Shown here piece after piece: positions 1 to 9,510 of a stretch of DNA of 64,000 bases. The translations under genes and the position numbers were made by a program. The stretch comes from Acerihabitans sp047324305. Lineage in GTDB: Bacteria; Pseudomonadota; Gammaproteobacteria; Enterobacterales; Enterobacteriaceae. Location: assembly GCF_047324305.1 (NCBI RefSeq), contig NZ_CP178740.1:3100001-3164000 (forward strand). The letters are read 5' to 3'. The notes beneath the pieces are model-generated. The model had not been told where the DNA came from. It ran no database searches and saw nothing but the letters and a program-made list of their open reading frames with translations. Every line of letters starts with the position of its first letter. Position 1 is the first letter of the stretch.

Positions 1-2
1 AC

Positions 3-452
3 TATCTGTTGTACGGCCATAGCGCCGGCTGCCAGTTTGTCCACCGGATGCTGATGGCGCTGCCGGATATGCCGGCCAGGGCGGTGGTCTGCGCCTCGGC
101 CGGCTGGTGGACGCCGCCGGATCCGCGCCGATCCTGGCCTTACGGGCTGGCGCGCGCGCCTTTTACCCTGGATGCCGCCCAGGAAGCCCGCTTCTTTGCC
201 CGACCGACGCTTATCATGGTCGGAGAGCAGGATAGGCGCACCCGGCGCACCGCGATGCGTAACACCCCGCAGGCCCAGGCGCAGGGAAAGAACCGGCTTG
301 AACGCGCCGGCTGGTATTTCCGGCGTGCGCAATCCCTGGCGGAACAGCAGAAAATGCCGTTTCACTGGCAATTTATCAGCGTATCCGGCGCCGGGCATCA
401 AAGTCCGTTGCTGGTGGATGAGGCGGCCCGCTTTCTTAACCAGTTTAAGTAA
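3..452 (+). CDS. alpha/beta hydrolase, C-terminal part (5' end outside window)
   Basis: The open frame enters from the left edge (first full codon at 3), so only the last ~149 residues are seen. Residues about 4-9 read YGHSAG, the G-x-S-x-G nucleophile elbow of alpha/beta hydrolases. A later GEQD supplies a plausible acid and GAGHQSPLL a plausible catalytic His, so the Ser-Asp-His triad appears complete. The substrate cannot be told; a soluble esterase or depolymerase-like enzyme is the likely class. It lies upstream of cysJ in the same direction, separated by 156 bp, and is probably not part of the cys operon. Confidence 0.75.
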   Translation, partial: YLLYGHSAGCQFVHRMLMALPDMPARAVVCASAGWWTPPDPRRSWPYGLARAPFTLDAAQEARFFARPTLIMVGEQDRRTRRTAMRNTPQAQAQGKNRLERAGWYFRRAQSLAEQQKMPFHWQFISVSGAGHQSPLLVDEAARFLNQFK

Positions 453-608
453 TAAGTTTTACCGAAATAACTCTTTAGGCTATTTAGTTATTTATTATTG
501 CCATCGCATCCTTTATTGATTGCGTCGCACTGAGTAACCTTACAAACTCTGGTGATCCCTTAATACACGCCCGGCCCTACTGGTACGCACAAGGAAATTC
601 GAACAGCA

Positions 609-2414
609 ATGACGACTCAGGCCCCACCAACTTCTTTGCTCCCGCTGAATCCGGAACAACTCGCCCGCCTGCAGGCTGCAACCGGTGATTTTTCGCCGCT
701 GCAGATGGCCTGGGTATCCGGTTATTATTGGGGGCAGGTCAACCAGACGCCCGTCGCCGGTACCCCTCCGGCGCCCGCGCCGACGCAGGCGCACGCCATT
801 ACGCTGCTGTCCGCGTCGCAAACCGGCAACGCCCGGCGGGTGGCGGAACAGCTGCGCGACGATTTGATCGCCGCCAAACTGGATGTCACCCTGGTAAACG
901 CCGGCGATTATAAATTTAAACACATCGCCCAGGAAAAGCTGCTGGTGATCGTCGCCTCCACCCAGGGCGAGGGCGATCCGCCGGAAGAGGCGGTGGCGCT
1001 GTATAAATACTTGTTTTCGAAAAAAGCCCCCCGGCTTGCCGATACGCGCTTTGCGGTATTGGGCCTCGGCGATACGTCCTATGAGCACTTTGCCAAGATA
1101 GGCAAGGATTTTGACGCGCGTCTGGCCGAGCTCGGCGCCCAGCGGCTGCTGGACAGGGTTGACGCCGATGTTGAATATCAGCCGGTGGCGCAAGCCTGGC
1201 GCCGGGATATCGTGGCGCTATTGCAAGCGCGGGTGCCGCAGGAAAGCGCGGCCCGGCACGAGATAACCCTCAGCGGCGCGGTAGATGAAGTCGATTCCAC
1301 GCCTTATACCAAAGAACAGCCGCTGGTGGCCGCCATTGCGGCGTCGCAAAAAATTACCAGCCGCAGCTCGCTGAAAGACGTGCGCCATATCGAAATCGAT
1401 CTCGGCGACTCCGGCCTGCGTTACCAGCCGGGAGACGCCCTGGGCGTCTGGTATGAAAACGACCCGGCGCTGGTGGACGAACTCTTGACGCTGCTATGGC
1501 TGGACGGCGGACAAACGGTGACGGTGGAAGGACAAACCTTATCCCTCGCCGATGCGCTGCGCGCTCATTACGAACTGACCCAGAACACTACCCTTATCGT
1601 CGGGGAGTATGCCGCCATGGCCCGCGACGAGGCGCTGCTGGCGCTGACGGCGGACAAGGAACGCCTGCAGCGGTACGCCCAATCGACGCCGATCGTGGAT
1701 ATGGTGCGCCAGGCGCCGGTGGAACTGGGCGCGGATCAGCTGCTGGCGCTGTTGCGTCCGCTAACGCCGCGGCTGTATTCCATCGCCTCGTCGCAGGCGG
1801 AGGTCAGCGACGAGGTGCATATCACGGTGGGCGTGGTGCGTTATGAGGTGGATGGCAGGCCGCGCACCGGCGGCGCCACCGGCTATCTGGCCGACCGGCT
1901 GGCCGAGGACGATCGGGTACGCATTTTTATCGAGCACAATAACAATTTCCGCCTGCCGGCCGATACCGACGCGCCGGTCATCATGATTGGACCCGGCACC
2001 GGCATCGCGCCGTTCCGCGCGTTTATGCAACAGCGGGAAGCGGATGGCGCCGCCGGCAAGAACTGGCTGTTTTTCGGCAATCCGCATTTTACCGACGATT
2101 TTCTCTACCAGGTGGAATGGCAGCGCTACAAAAAAGAGGGCCTGCTGACCGCGATTGATTTAGCCTGGTCGCGGGATCAGCCGGAGAAAATCTATGTACA
2201 GGACCGGCTGCGGCAAAAAGGCGCTGAAGTCTGGCGCTGGATCGAGCAGGGGGCGCATATTTATGTTTGCGGCGATGCCAACCATATGGCCAAAGACGTA
2301 GAGCAGGCATTACTGGACGTGGTAGCCGAGCACGGTGGCATGGACACCGAGCAGGCCGATGAATTTTTAAGCGAGCTGCGCATCGAGCGCCGCTATCAGC
2401 GGGACGTCTACTGA
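609..2414 (+). CDS. cysJ: sulfite reductase [NADPH] flavoprotein, alpha subunit
   Basis: CysJ carries electrons from NADPH through FAD and FMN to the CysI hemoprotein, which reduces sulfite to sulfide in assimilatory sulfate reduction. The 601 aa length matches the E. coli protein (599). In order: an FMN-binding flavodoxin domain (SASQTGN at about 68-74 and GEGDPPEE near 120), the FAD-binding motif RLYSIASS near 386, the NADPH-binding GPGTGIAPFR near 460, CGDANHM near 553, and the C-terminal YQRDVY. Its TGA overlaps the cysI ATG (ATGA), so the two subunits are translationally coupled. It is the first gene of cysJIH. Confidence 0.98.
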   Translation: MTTQAPPTSLLPLNPEQLARLQAATGDFSPLQMAWVSGYYWGQVNQTPVAGTPPAPAPTQAHAITLLSASQTGNARRVAEQLRDDLIAAKLDVTLVNAGDYKFKHIAQEKLLVIVASTQGEGDPPEEAVALYKYLFSKKAPRLADTRFAVLGLGDTSYEHFAKIGKDFDARLAELGAQRLLDRVDADVEYQPVAQAWRRDIVALLQARVPQESAARHEITLSGAVDEVDSTPYTKEQPLVAAIAASQKITSRSSLKDVRHIEIDLGDSGLRYQPGDALGVWYENDPALVDELLTLLWLDGGQTVTVEGQTLSLADALRAHYELTQNTTLIVGEYAAMARDEALLALTADKERLQRYAQSTPIVDMVRQAPVELGADQLLALLRPLTPRLYSIASSQAEVSDEVHITVGVVRYEVDGRPRTGGATGYLADRLAEDDRVRIFIEHNNNFRLPADTDAPVIMIGPGTGIAPFRAFMQQREADGAAGKNWLFFGNPHFTDDFLYQVEWQRYKKEGLLTAIDLAWSRDQPEKIYVQDRLRQKGAEVWRWIEQGAHIYVCGDANHMAKDVEQALLDVVAEHGGMDTEQADEFLSELRIERRYQRDVY

Positions 2415-4114
2415 TGAGTGAAAAACAACCTACTCCCCCCTTATCCGATAATGAACGGCTGAAAGGGGCAAGCAATTTTCTGCGCGGCACCATCGCCGAA
2501 GATTTGCACGACGGGCTGACCGGCGGCTTTAACGGCGATAATTTCCAGCTGATCCGTTTTCACGGCATGTATCAGCAAGACGATCGCGATTTGCGCGCCG
2601 AACGCACGGAACAAAAGCTGGAGCCGCTGATTAATATGATGCTGCGCTGCCGCCTGCCGGGGGGGATCATAACGCCGCGGCAGTGGCTGGGCATCGAGGC
2701 GTTTGCCGCCGAGCATACCCTGTACGGCAGCGTGCGCCTGACCACCCGCCAGACTTTTCAGTTCCACGGCGTGCTCAAACCCGACCTGAAGCAAATGCAT
2801 CAACTGCTGCACAGCCTGGGGCTGGACTCCATCGCCACGGCGGGGGATGTCAATCGTAACGTGCTGTGCAGCGCCAATCCGGTGGAATCGGTGTTGCATC
2901 AGCAGGCCTATGAGTGGGCGAAAAAAATCTCCGAACATTTGCTTCCCAAGACCCGCGCCTACGCCGAGATCTGGCTGGACGGCGAGAAAAGCGAAACCAC
3001 CGACCAGGAGCCGATCCTGGGGCCTACCTATCTGCCGCGTAAGTTCAAGACCACGGTTGTGGTGCCGCCGCTAAACGACGTCGACGTGCATGCCAACGAT
3101 CTGAACTTCGTCGCCGTCAGCGACAACGGACAGCTGGTCGGGTTTAACGTGCTGGTGGGCGGCGGCCTGGCGATGACTCACGGTGATAATACCACCTATC
3201 CGCGCAAGGCCAGCGAATTTGGTTATATCGCGCTTGAACATACCCTGACCATCGCCGAGGCGGTGGTGGGCACCCAGCGCGACTGGGGTAATCGTTCCAA
3301 CCGTAAAAACGCCAAGACCAAATACACCCTGGAGCGGGTCGGGGTCGACACCTTCAAAGCGGAGGTGGAACGGCGCGCCGGCATATCCTTCGCGCCGATC
3401 CGGCCTTATCACTTTACCGAGCGAGGCGATCGTTTCGGCTGGGTGAAAGGCGTGGAAAACCTCTGGCATTTAACCCTGTTTATCGAAAACGGCCGTATCC
3501 TGGATTATCCGGATCGGCTGCTTAAAACCGGCATGGCGGAGATTGCCCGCATCCATAAAGGGGATTTCCGGCTCACCGCCAACCAGAACCTGATCGTGGC
3601 CGGGGTGCCCGCGCGGGACAAGGCCAAAATCGAAGCCCTGGCGCGCAAGTACGGCCTGATTAACGACAGCGTCACCCCGCAGCGTAAAGCGTCCATGGCC
3701 TGCGTGGCGTTTCCCACCTGCCCGCTGGCGATGGCCGAGGCCGAGCGCTTCCTACCGCAGTTTGTCACCAAGGTGGAGGATATCATGTCCGCCCACGGCC
3801 TGGGCAACGACGAAATCATCCTGCGGGTGACCGGTTGTCCAAACGGCTGCGGCCGCGCGATGCTGGCGGAAATCGGCCTGGTCGGCAAAGCCATCGGCCG
3901 CTACAACCTGTATCTGGGCGGCGATCGCGCCGGTGAGCGTATTCCGCGCATGTACCGGGAAAACATCACCGAAGACGAGATCCTGGCCATTATCGACCAG
4001 ACTGCCGGACGCTGGGCGGCCGAACGCCATCCGCAGGAAGCCTATGGTGATTTTGTTATCCGCGCCGGTATCGTCAAGCCGGTGGTTAACTCAGCCCAGG
4101 ATTTTTATGACTAA
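2414..4114 (+). CDS. cysI: sulfite reductase [NADPH] hemoprotein, beta subunit
   Basis: CysI is the siroheme and 4Fe-4S subunit that performs the six-electron reduction of sulfite to sulfide. Its four cluster and siroheme cysteines are visible at about residues 430, 436, 475 and 479, in CVAFPTC and TGCPNGCGRA. The spacing equals that of the E. coli enzyme. At 566 aa it is full length (E. coli 570). It overlaps cysJ by one base and is followed 15 bp later by cysH. The siroheme it needs can be made by CysG, encoded at 12986 in the same window. Confidence 0.98.
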   Translation: MSEKQPTPPLSDNERLKGASNFLRGTIAEDLHDGLTGGFNGDNFQLIRFHGMYQQDDRDLRAERTEQKLEPLINMMLRCRLPGGIITPRQWLGIEAFAAEHTLYGSVRLTTRQTFQFHGVLKPDLKQMHQLLHSLGLDSIATAGDVNRNVLCSANPVESVLHQQAYEWAKKISEHLLPKTRAYAEIWLDGEKSETTDQEPILGPTYLPRKFKTTVVVPPLNDVDVHANDLNFVAVSDNGQLVGFNVLVGGGLAMTHGDNTTYPRKASEFGYIALEHTLTIAEAVVGTQRDWGNRSNRKNAKTKYTLERVGVDTFKAEVERRAGISFAPIRPYHFTERGDRFGWVKGVENLWHLTLFIENGRILDYPDRLLKTGMAEIARIHKGDFRLTANQNLIVAGVPARDKAKIEALARKYGLINDSVTPQRKASMACVAFPTCPLAMAEAERFLPQFVTKVEDIMSAHGLGNDEIILRVTGCPNGCGRAMLAEIGLVGKAIGRYNLYLGGDRAGERIPRMYRENITEDEILAIIDQTAGRWAAERHPQEAYGDFVIRAGIVKPVVNSAQDFYD

Positions 4115-4129
4115 CCCGAGGGGCCACCT

Positions 4130-4864
4130 ATGAGCAGCCTGAACCTGACCGAACTGAACCTGTTGCCGAAAGAAGAACAAACGGCGGCGCTCGCTGATAC
4201 GAACCGTCAGCTTGAAACCCTGACGGCGCAAGAGCGGGTGGGCTGGGCGCTGGCAAACCTGCCCGGCGAAACGGTATTGTCATCAAGCTTCGGCATCCAG
4301 GCCGCGTTATGCCTGCATCTGGTGACCCGCCAGCGGCCGGATATCCCGGTGATCCTGACCGATACCGGCTATCTGTTCCCGGAAACCTATCAGTTTATTG
4401 ATGAGCTGACCGACAAGCTGGGCCTCAATCTGCGGGTATTCCGCGCGGAACTTTCCCCCGCCTGGCAGGAGGCCCGTTACGGCAAACTGTGGGAGCAAGG
4501 GGTGGAGGGGATCGAAAAATACAACCAGATCAATAAAGTCGAACCGATGAACCGCGCCTTAAGCACGCTGAAAGCGCAAAGCTGGCTGGCGGGGCTGCGC
4601 CGCGAGCAGTCCGGCAGCCGCGCCCATCTGCCGGTGCTGGCCATCCAGCGCGGGGTATTTAAACTGCTGCCGATCATCGATTGGGACAATAAGCAGGTGT
4701 ACCAGTATCTCAAAGCCCACGATCTTGGCTACCATCCCTTGTGGGAGCAGGGCTACCTGTCGGTGGGCGACACCCACACCACCCGCAAATGGGAACCGGG
4801 CATGAGCGAGGAAGAAACGCGCTTTTTCGGCCTCAAGCGCGAGTGCGGGCTGCACGAAGGTTAA
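4130..4864 (+). CDS. cysH: phosphoadenosine phosphosulfate (PAPS) reductase
   Basis: CysH reduces PAPS to sulfite and adenosine 3',5'-bisphosphate with thioredoxin as donor. The 244 aa protein has the PP-loop-like SSSFGIQAA near residue 47 and ends in KRECGLHEG, with the catalytic Cys at position 239 as in E. coli. It lacks the extra CC motifs of APS reductases, so PAPS is the expected substrate, consistent with CysC at 16763. It is the last gene of cysJIH and is closed by the hairpin at 4887-4923. Confidence 0.97.
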   Translation: MSSLNLTELNLLPKEEQTAALADTNRQLETLTAQERVGWALANLPGETVLSSSFGIQAALCLHLVTRQRPDIPVILTDTGYLFPETYQFIDELTDKLGLNLRVFRAELSPAWQEARYGKLWEQGVEGIEKYNQINKVEPMNRALSTLKAQSWLAGLRREQSGSRAHLPVLAIQRGVFKLLPIIDWDNKQVYQYLKAHDLGYHPLWEQGYLSVGDTHTTRKWEPGMSEEETRFFGLKRECGLHEG

Positions 4865-4886
4865 CAGCGGCTTCGCCGATAACCAA

Positions 4887-4923
4887 CAACGCCGCCGGAG
4901 GCTTAACGTTTCCGGCGGCGTTG
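4887..4923. terminator. bidirectional hairpin between cysH and agaR-type gene
   Basis: A perfect 13-bp inverted repeat (4887-4899 with 4911-4923, core CGCCGCCGGA/TCCGGCGGCG) has an 11-nt loop. It sits between two convergent genes. The T-tract is short on both strands, so termination strength is uncertain, but the position suits a shared terminator. Confidence 0.65.
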
Positions 4924-4924
4924 G

Positions 4925-5722
4925 CTATTCGGCATCGACGAGGAGGACGTCAATACCTTTATCGGCGAAAAAATCCAGCAGGGAGGACGGAATGTTATTG
5001 TCGGTGATGATTTTATCCACCCGTTCGATACTGATAATCTTATGCAGGCTAATGCGATGGAATTTCGAAGAGTCGGTAACGACGATGATTTTTTTCGAGG
5101 CATCGCACATACAGCGGTTCAGCCTGGCTTCATCTTCATTATGCGTTGTCACTCCCATCAGGGGGTCCAGCCCATCCACGCCTAAAAACAGCATATCGAA
5201 ATGATAGTTTTGCAACGCGATTTCGGCCTGGCCGCCAAAAAATGATAAGGAGTGCCGCCTGAGCCGCCCGCCGGTCACTAATAAATCCACCCCGGGGGCA
5301 TCAATCAACGCTTCCGCCACATTCATGCCGTTGGTCATCACGATGACCTCCTCATGATTATGCAGTTGCCGCGCAATTTCATACGTGGTGGTGCCGGAGT
5401 CCAGGATAATGGTGCTTCCCGGCGTGATGAGCGACGCGGCCAGTTTGCCGATGCGCTCCTTGATGGTGGCATTTTCCGAACGCTTGGCTTCGATTGACCG
5501 CTCCGCTTCCGCCGGGGACGCGGGAGACAGCATCGCCCCGCCATAAGCGCGGGTGGCGACGCCCTGTTTTTCGAGAAAGGACAGATCGTTACGGATGGTC
5601 ACCGTCGACACATTAAAATCCGCCGCCAACACATTCACCTGCACGCTTCCCTGCGCCTTAAGTTGACTGACAATCCGCTCGCGCCGCGCGCTGGTCGTCA
5701 TCGTTCTATTGCCAGGGCTCAT
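4925..5722 (-). CDS. agaR: DeoR-family transcriptional repressor, AgaR-like
   Basis: DeoR-type sugar regulator of 265 aa. Residues about 38-54 (VSTVTIRNDLSFLEKQG) are the recognition-helix region, and the N-terminal half follows E. coli AgaR closely (SVQV near 26-29, RAYGGAM). The C-terminal two-thirds is the phosphosugar-sensing domain (LDSGTTTYEIA, TNGMNVAEAL, VTDSSKF). An ATG at 5722 is preferred; a GTG one codon upstream (5725) is also possible, with GAGGGA as ribosome site. It is divergent from the kbaZ operon across 380 bp that contains AgaR-like operator sequences, so it probably represses that operon and perhaps itself. The effector is presumably a phosphorylated amino sugar or tagatose phosphate (inference). 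Confidence 0.85.
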   Translation of the reverse strand: MSPGNRTMTTSARRERIVSQLKAQGSVQVNVLAADFNVSTVTIRNDLSFLEKQGVATRAYGGAMLSPASPAEAERSIEAKRSENATIKERIGKLAASLITPGSTIILDSGTTTYEIARQLHNHEEVIVMTNGMNVAEALIDAPGVDLLVTGGRLRRHSLSFFGGQAEIALQNYHFDMLFLGVDGLDPLMGVTTHNEDEARLNRCMCDASKKIIVVTDSSKFHRISLHKIISIERVDKIITDNNIPSSLLDFFADKGIDVLLVDAE

Positions 5723-6004
5723 CACATCGCATCCCTCATCACCACCTCCACTGCCGAAATTTGCCCCGTTGCGCTATAGAACCGCAAAGGAATCCGCCTA
5801 ATTTCATCACCGCCAAACCTTTCATTCCCTTATGTCTTTCTTATTAACGCTATTGTAGCCACCCCCCAAGATGATGTCGACTGTTTAACCTTTCTTCATC
5901 CCCGCGGTGAAACGACGGAATCCAGACCCGACGCCGGCCTTATCCATCCGGCGGCACGTTACCTCCAGGAAAGGGAGGGTAAAGCTATCCATTTCGTTTT
6001 CTTA

Positions 6005-6026
6005 TTTTTTGATCTTTATCACAGAG
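6005..6026 (+). promoter_or_regulatory. candidate CRP site upstream of kbaZ
   Basis: TTTGA-N6-TCACA (6008-6023) differs at one base from the CRP core TGTGA-N6-TCACA. It lies about 90 bp before the kbaZ start. Catabolite activation is expected for a sugar operon. A weak -10 (TAATCT, 6063-6068) would place the site near -61. Confidence 0.5.
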
Positions 6027-6029
6027 ATC

Positions 6030-6092
6030 GATCTTTCATTTTCTTTCTTTATGGTCATGATGTAATCTTTTTACAACACAACGAAAGATATA
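6030..6092 (+). promoter_or_regulatory. candidate AgaR operators in the agaR-kbaZ intergenic region
   Basis: CTTTCATTTTCTTTCTTTAT around 6032-6051 resembles the TTTCRTTTYRTTTY-type operator recalled for E. coli AgaR. A second, inverted partial copy (ACAACACAACGAAAG, about 6074-6088) lies just before the kbaZ start. The whole divergent region 5723-6105 is otherwise free of genes. The assignment rests on pattern similarity only. Confidence 0.45.
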
Positions 6093-6105
6093 AAAGGCAA
6101 TACTC

Positions 6106-7392
6106 ATGGAAACACAAAGCGCGGCGCTGCAAACGCTGCTGGCCCGGCATAAAGCAGGCCATCCGGTCGGGATCTATGCGGTTTGTTCGGCGCATCCCCT
6201 GGTGATTGAAGCCGCCCTGCGGCATGCGCAGGCGGAAAATACGCTGCTGCTGGTGGAAGCGACGTCCAACCAGGTCGACCAATATGGCGGTTATACCGGC
6301 ATGACGCCGGCCGATTTTTACCACGCCATCATGGACCAGGCCGCGGCGATAGGTTTTGACGCCGGCCGGCTGATTCTGGGCGGCGATCATCTGGGACCCA
6401 ACCGTTGGCAGGGACTGCCGGCCGCGCAGGCCATGAGCAAAGCGGAAGTGCTGATCGCCGCCTACGTGGCGGCGGGATTTAAAAAAATTCATCTTGATTG
6501 CAGCATGGCCTGTCAGGATGACGCCGTACCCCTGAGCGATGAGATTGTCGCAACGCGTTCGGCGCAATTAGCGGCAGTGGCTGAAATTACCTGCCATGAC
6601 ACCTTCGGCTGCCAGGATATTGTCTACATTATCGGCACGGAAGTGCCGGTTCCGGGCGGCGCCCAGGAGAATCTGCGGCAGTTGGACGTCACTGCGCCGC
6701 AGGCCGCGGCGCGCACAATTACCGCCCATCGCGACGCCTTTGCGCGGCAGGGTCTGGCGGACATCTGGCCCCGGGTCATAGGGCTGGTGGTGCAGCCCGG
6801 CGTGGAATTTGATCATACCCAGGTGATCGATTACCAACCCGGGCCTGCCGCCGCGTTAAGCCGGATGATTGATGACTACCCCTATCTGGTCTATGAAGCC
6901 CATTCCACCGATTACCAACGGCCCCAGGCTTACCGGCAACTGGTGCGGGATCATTTCGCCATTCTTAAGGTGGGCCCCGCGCTAACCTTCGCTTTGCGCG
7001 AAGCGTTGTTTGCCCTGGAGTGCATCGAGGAAGAAATTATCAGCCAGGACCGCTCTGAATTACGCGCCACCCTTGAACAGGTGATGCAAGAGCAGCCCGG
7101 GTATTGGCAGCAACATTATCACGGCGATGAAGAGGCTAAGCGATTATCGCGCCGGTATAGTTATTCGGATCGCATCAGGTACTACTGGCCGCATGACAGG
7201 GTGCAGCGCAGTTGCCAAAAGCTCATGCAAAACTTGGGGAATCAGGTCATTCCGCTGCCGTTGTTAAATCAGTATTTGCCGGAACAATACGCCAAAGTAA
7301 GGGATGGGAAATTAGTTCTCAATCCGAAAGATATTATTATCGATAAAATTATCGATGTGATTAAAGCATATTCATCAGCCTGTCATGAATAA
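6106..7392 (+). CDS. kbaZ: D-tagatose-1,6-bisphosphate aldolase subunit KbaZ/GatZ type (AgaZ)
   Basis: 428 aa, the length and sequence pattern of the KbaZ/GatZ family (E. coli KbaZ 426): GIYAVCSAHPLV near 21, EATSNQVDQ(Y)GGYTGM near 52, LGGDHLGPNRWQ near 90 and KKIHLDCSM near 127. In E. coli, KbaZ stabilises and activates the KbaY aldolase. Work on proteobacterial N-acetylgalactosamine pathways has also proposed that AgaZ acts as a tagatose-6-phosphate kinase, so the exact role is open. First gene of the operon, transcribed away from agaR. Confidence 0.93.
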   Translation: METQSAALQTLLARHKAGHPVGIYAVCSAHPLVIEAALRHAQAENTLLLVEATSNQVDQYGGYTGMTPADFYHAIMDQAAAIGFDAGRLILGGDHLGPNRWQGLPAAQAMSKAEVLIAAYVAAGFKKIHLDCSMACQDDAVPLSDEIVATRSAQLAAVAEITCHDTFGCQDIVYIIGTEVPVPGGAQENLRQLDVTAPQAAARTITAHRDAFARQGLADIWPRVIGLVVQPGVEFDHTQVIDYQPGPAAALSRMIDDYPYLVYEAHSTDYQRPQAYRQLVRDHFAILKVGPALTFALREALFALECIEEEIISQDRSELRATLEQVMQEQPGYWQQHYHGDEEAKRLSRRYSYSDRIRYYWPHDRVQRSCQKLMQNLGNQVIPLPLLNQYLPEQYAKVRDGKLVLNPKDIIIDKIIDVIKAYSSACHE

Positions 7393-7408
7393 TCAAAGGC
7401 ACGAAAAA

Positions 7409-8566
7409 ATGACTGATTCTGTAAAAGCACCTTATCACCCGGAGCACGCCACGGCGCAGGAAATTATGCAGCAGCCGGCGACCTGGCGCAAAACCCTATT
7501 ACTGATTGAACAGCAACGGGACCGCATCAATACCTTTTTAACGCCCTTATTGGCCCGTACGGATCTGCGGATTATCCTCACCGGCGCCGGAACTTCGGCT
7601 TTTATCGGTAAAATCCTGGTACCGGCGCTGCTGCCAAAATTAAACCTGCGCGTAGAGGCCATCGCCACCACCGACCTGGTCAGTAATCCCCGTGAATACC
7701 TGTCCGCTAACTGCCCCACGCTGCTGGTCTCCTTCGGGCGCTCGGGCAACAGCCCGGAAAGCGTGGCGGCAATAGAGCTTGCTAACCAGATGCTGGGGCA
7801 ATGTTTCCATCTCATCATCACCTGTAATGAACGCGGCCGGTTACACCAGAATTTTGCTCAAAGCGCTAATACCTTGTCATTACTGACGCCGCCCGAAACG
7901 CACGATCGCGGCTTTGCCATGACCAGCAGCGTCAGTAACATGATGCTGGCCTGCCTGGCGGTATTTGCGCCCAGGCAGTATAACCTTGCCAGCTTTTTGC
8001 CCATTATCGAAAATAGCCAAAATATTATTGAGCATTATCTGCAACGGCCGACCTCATTATTTGGCCAAGATGAATATCATCGCGTGGTATACCTCGGCAG
8101 CGGTGGATTGCAAGGTATCGCGCAGGAATCGGCGCTCAAGATTCTTGAGCTTACCGCCGGAAAGATCAGCACCTTTTTTGATAGTCCCACCGGTTTCCGC
8201 CATGGACCGAAATCTATCGTGGACGGAAATACCCTGGTCGTGGTGTTTATTTCTAACTCGCCCTACACCAGAAAATACGATCTGGATCTGTTAGCCGAAT
8301 TAAGGAATGACAACGTGGCGCGCCGGGTGGTTGCCATCGCCGACAGTCCTGTCCCGGGAATAGGCAAGGGCGAATATCTGTATTTGCCAAAGACCACTCA
8401 TGCCGATGACGCCCATATTGGGTTTTGTTATTTACTCTATGCGCAAATATATGCCTATTTGACATCGCTGCAATCAGGCGCCTCGCCGGATAATCCTTCT
8501 CCCAGCGGCGTGGTAAACAGAGTCGTCGAAGGTGTGGTTATTCATAGGCTGGAAATAGAGAAATAA
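7409..8566 (+). CDS. agaS: AgaS-type galactosamine-6-phosphate deaminase/isomerase (SIS domains)
   Basis: AgaS converts D-galactosamine-6-phosphate to tagatose-6-phosphate and ammonia. Two SIS (sugar isomerase) domains are visible: RIILTGAGTSAFIG and SFGRSGNSPESVAA in the first, VYLGSGGLQG, SPTGFRHGPKS and VVVFISN in the second. Starting at ATG 7409, with AAAGG eight bases upstream, gives 385 aa against 384 in E. coli. An in-frame ATG at 7385 overlapping the kbaZ stop is less likely. The GFRHGPKS motif and the kbaYZ neighbours support the galactosamine branch rather than a glucosamine synthase. Confidence 0.92.
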   Translation: MTDSVKAPYHPEHATAQEIMQQPATWRKTLLLIEQQRDRINTFLTPLLARTDLRIILTGAGTSAFIGKILVPALLPKLNLRVEAIATTDLVSNPREYLSANCPTLLVSFGRSGNSPESVAAIELANQMLGQCFHLIITCNERGRLHQNFAQSANTLSLLTPPETHDRGFAMTSSVSNMMLACLAVFAPRQYNLASFLPIIENSQNIIEHYLQRPTSLFGQDEYHRVVYLGSGGLQGIAQESALKILELTAGKISTFFDSPTGFRHGPKSIVDGNTLVVVFISNSPYTRKYDLDLLAELRNDNVARRVVAIADSPVPGIGKGEYLYLPKTTHADDAHIGFCYLLYAQIYAYLTSLQSGASPDNPSPSGVVNRVVEGVVIHRLEIEK

Positions 8567-8637
8567 GCTAACCCGCTGCCGCGGTGACCGAATAATACAG
8601 CACATGACAGATAATGTCGTTAATCAGGGTATAAATC

Positions 8638-9510
8638 ATGCGTATGGTATCCACAAAATATTTATTGGCACGGGCAAAAACTGAGAATTTTGCCGTGCCC
8701 GCGTTTAATATCCATAATGCCGAAACGATACAGGCGGTGCTCGAGGCCTGTCACGAACGTCAATCGCCGGTGATCCTGGCCGGCACGCCCAGTACCTTCA
8801 GACATATCTCTTTTAAGGATTTGCACGCCCTTTGCCAATCCTTTGCCGGTACCTTTGATATCCCCATCGCGCTGCATCTGGATCATCATGAGGCCCTTAG
8901 CGATATCCGCGATAAAGTTTTTGCCGGCGCCCGCAGCGCAATGATTGACGCCAGTCATTTGAATTTTGCCGACAATGTCGCCTTGGTGAAGGAGGTGACG
9001 ACGTTTTGCCATAAATATGACTGTAGCGTGGAAGCGGAGCTGGGCAGGCTGGGCGGCATTGAAGATGATAAAAACGTCAGCGTCGGCGCGAGCTTTCTTA
9101 CCGACCCGGATGAGGCGGTGGACTTTGTTAATCTTACCGGCATCGACAGCCTGGCCATCGCTATCGGCACGGCGCACGGTCTGTATAAAGACACGCCGAA
9201 AATAGATTTTGAGCGGCTGGCCATCATCAACGGCAGGATTGACATCCCGCTGGTATTACACGGCGGCAGCGATGTGCCCGATGACTATATTATCCGCGCC
9301 GTCAAGCTGGGTATCTGCAAAGTGAATGTCGGGACTGAATTGAAAATTGCCTTTGCCGGCGCGGTAAAAAAATACTTCGCCGCGAATCCGCAGGCGAACG
9401 ATCCCCGCTTTTACATGCGGGAAGGCATGGATGCCATGAAAGAGGTGGTTTACAGTAAAATCCGCATTTGCGGTTCTGCCGGAAAATTGGCTATCGGGAG
9501 TGAATCATGA
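8638..9510 (+). CDS. kbaY: class II tagatose-1,6-bisphosphate aldolase, catalytic subunit
   Basis: Zinc-dependent aldolase that splits tagatose-1,6-bisphosphate into dihydroxyacetone phosphate and glyceraldehyde-3-phosphate. 290 aa (E. coli KbaY 286). HLDHHE at 80-85 supplies catalytic Asp82 and zinc ligand His83. GTAHGLY (His180) and LHGGS (His208) give the other zinc histidines, and VNVGTELKIAF binds substrate. AGGGT at 8626 supports the ATG at 8638; a second ATG lies two codons on. It overlaps the downstream kinase by 4 bp (ATGA), so it belongs to the same transcript. Confidence 0.94.
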   Translation: MRMVSTKYLLARAKTENFAVPAFNIHNAETIQAVLEACHERQSPVILAGTPSTFRHISFKDLHALCQSFAGTFDIPIALHLDHHEALSDIRDKVFAGARSAMIDASHLNFADNVALVKEVTTFCHKYDCSVEAELGRLGGIEDDKNVSVGASFLTDPDEAVDFVNLTGIDSLAIAIGTAHGLYKDTPKIDFERLAIINGRIDIPLVLHGGSDVPDDYIIRAVKLGICKVNVGTELKIAFAGAVKKYFAANPQANDPRFYMREGMDAMKEVVYSKIRICGSAGKLAIGSES

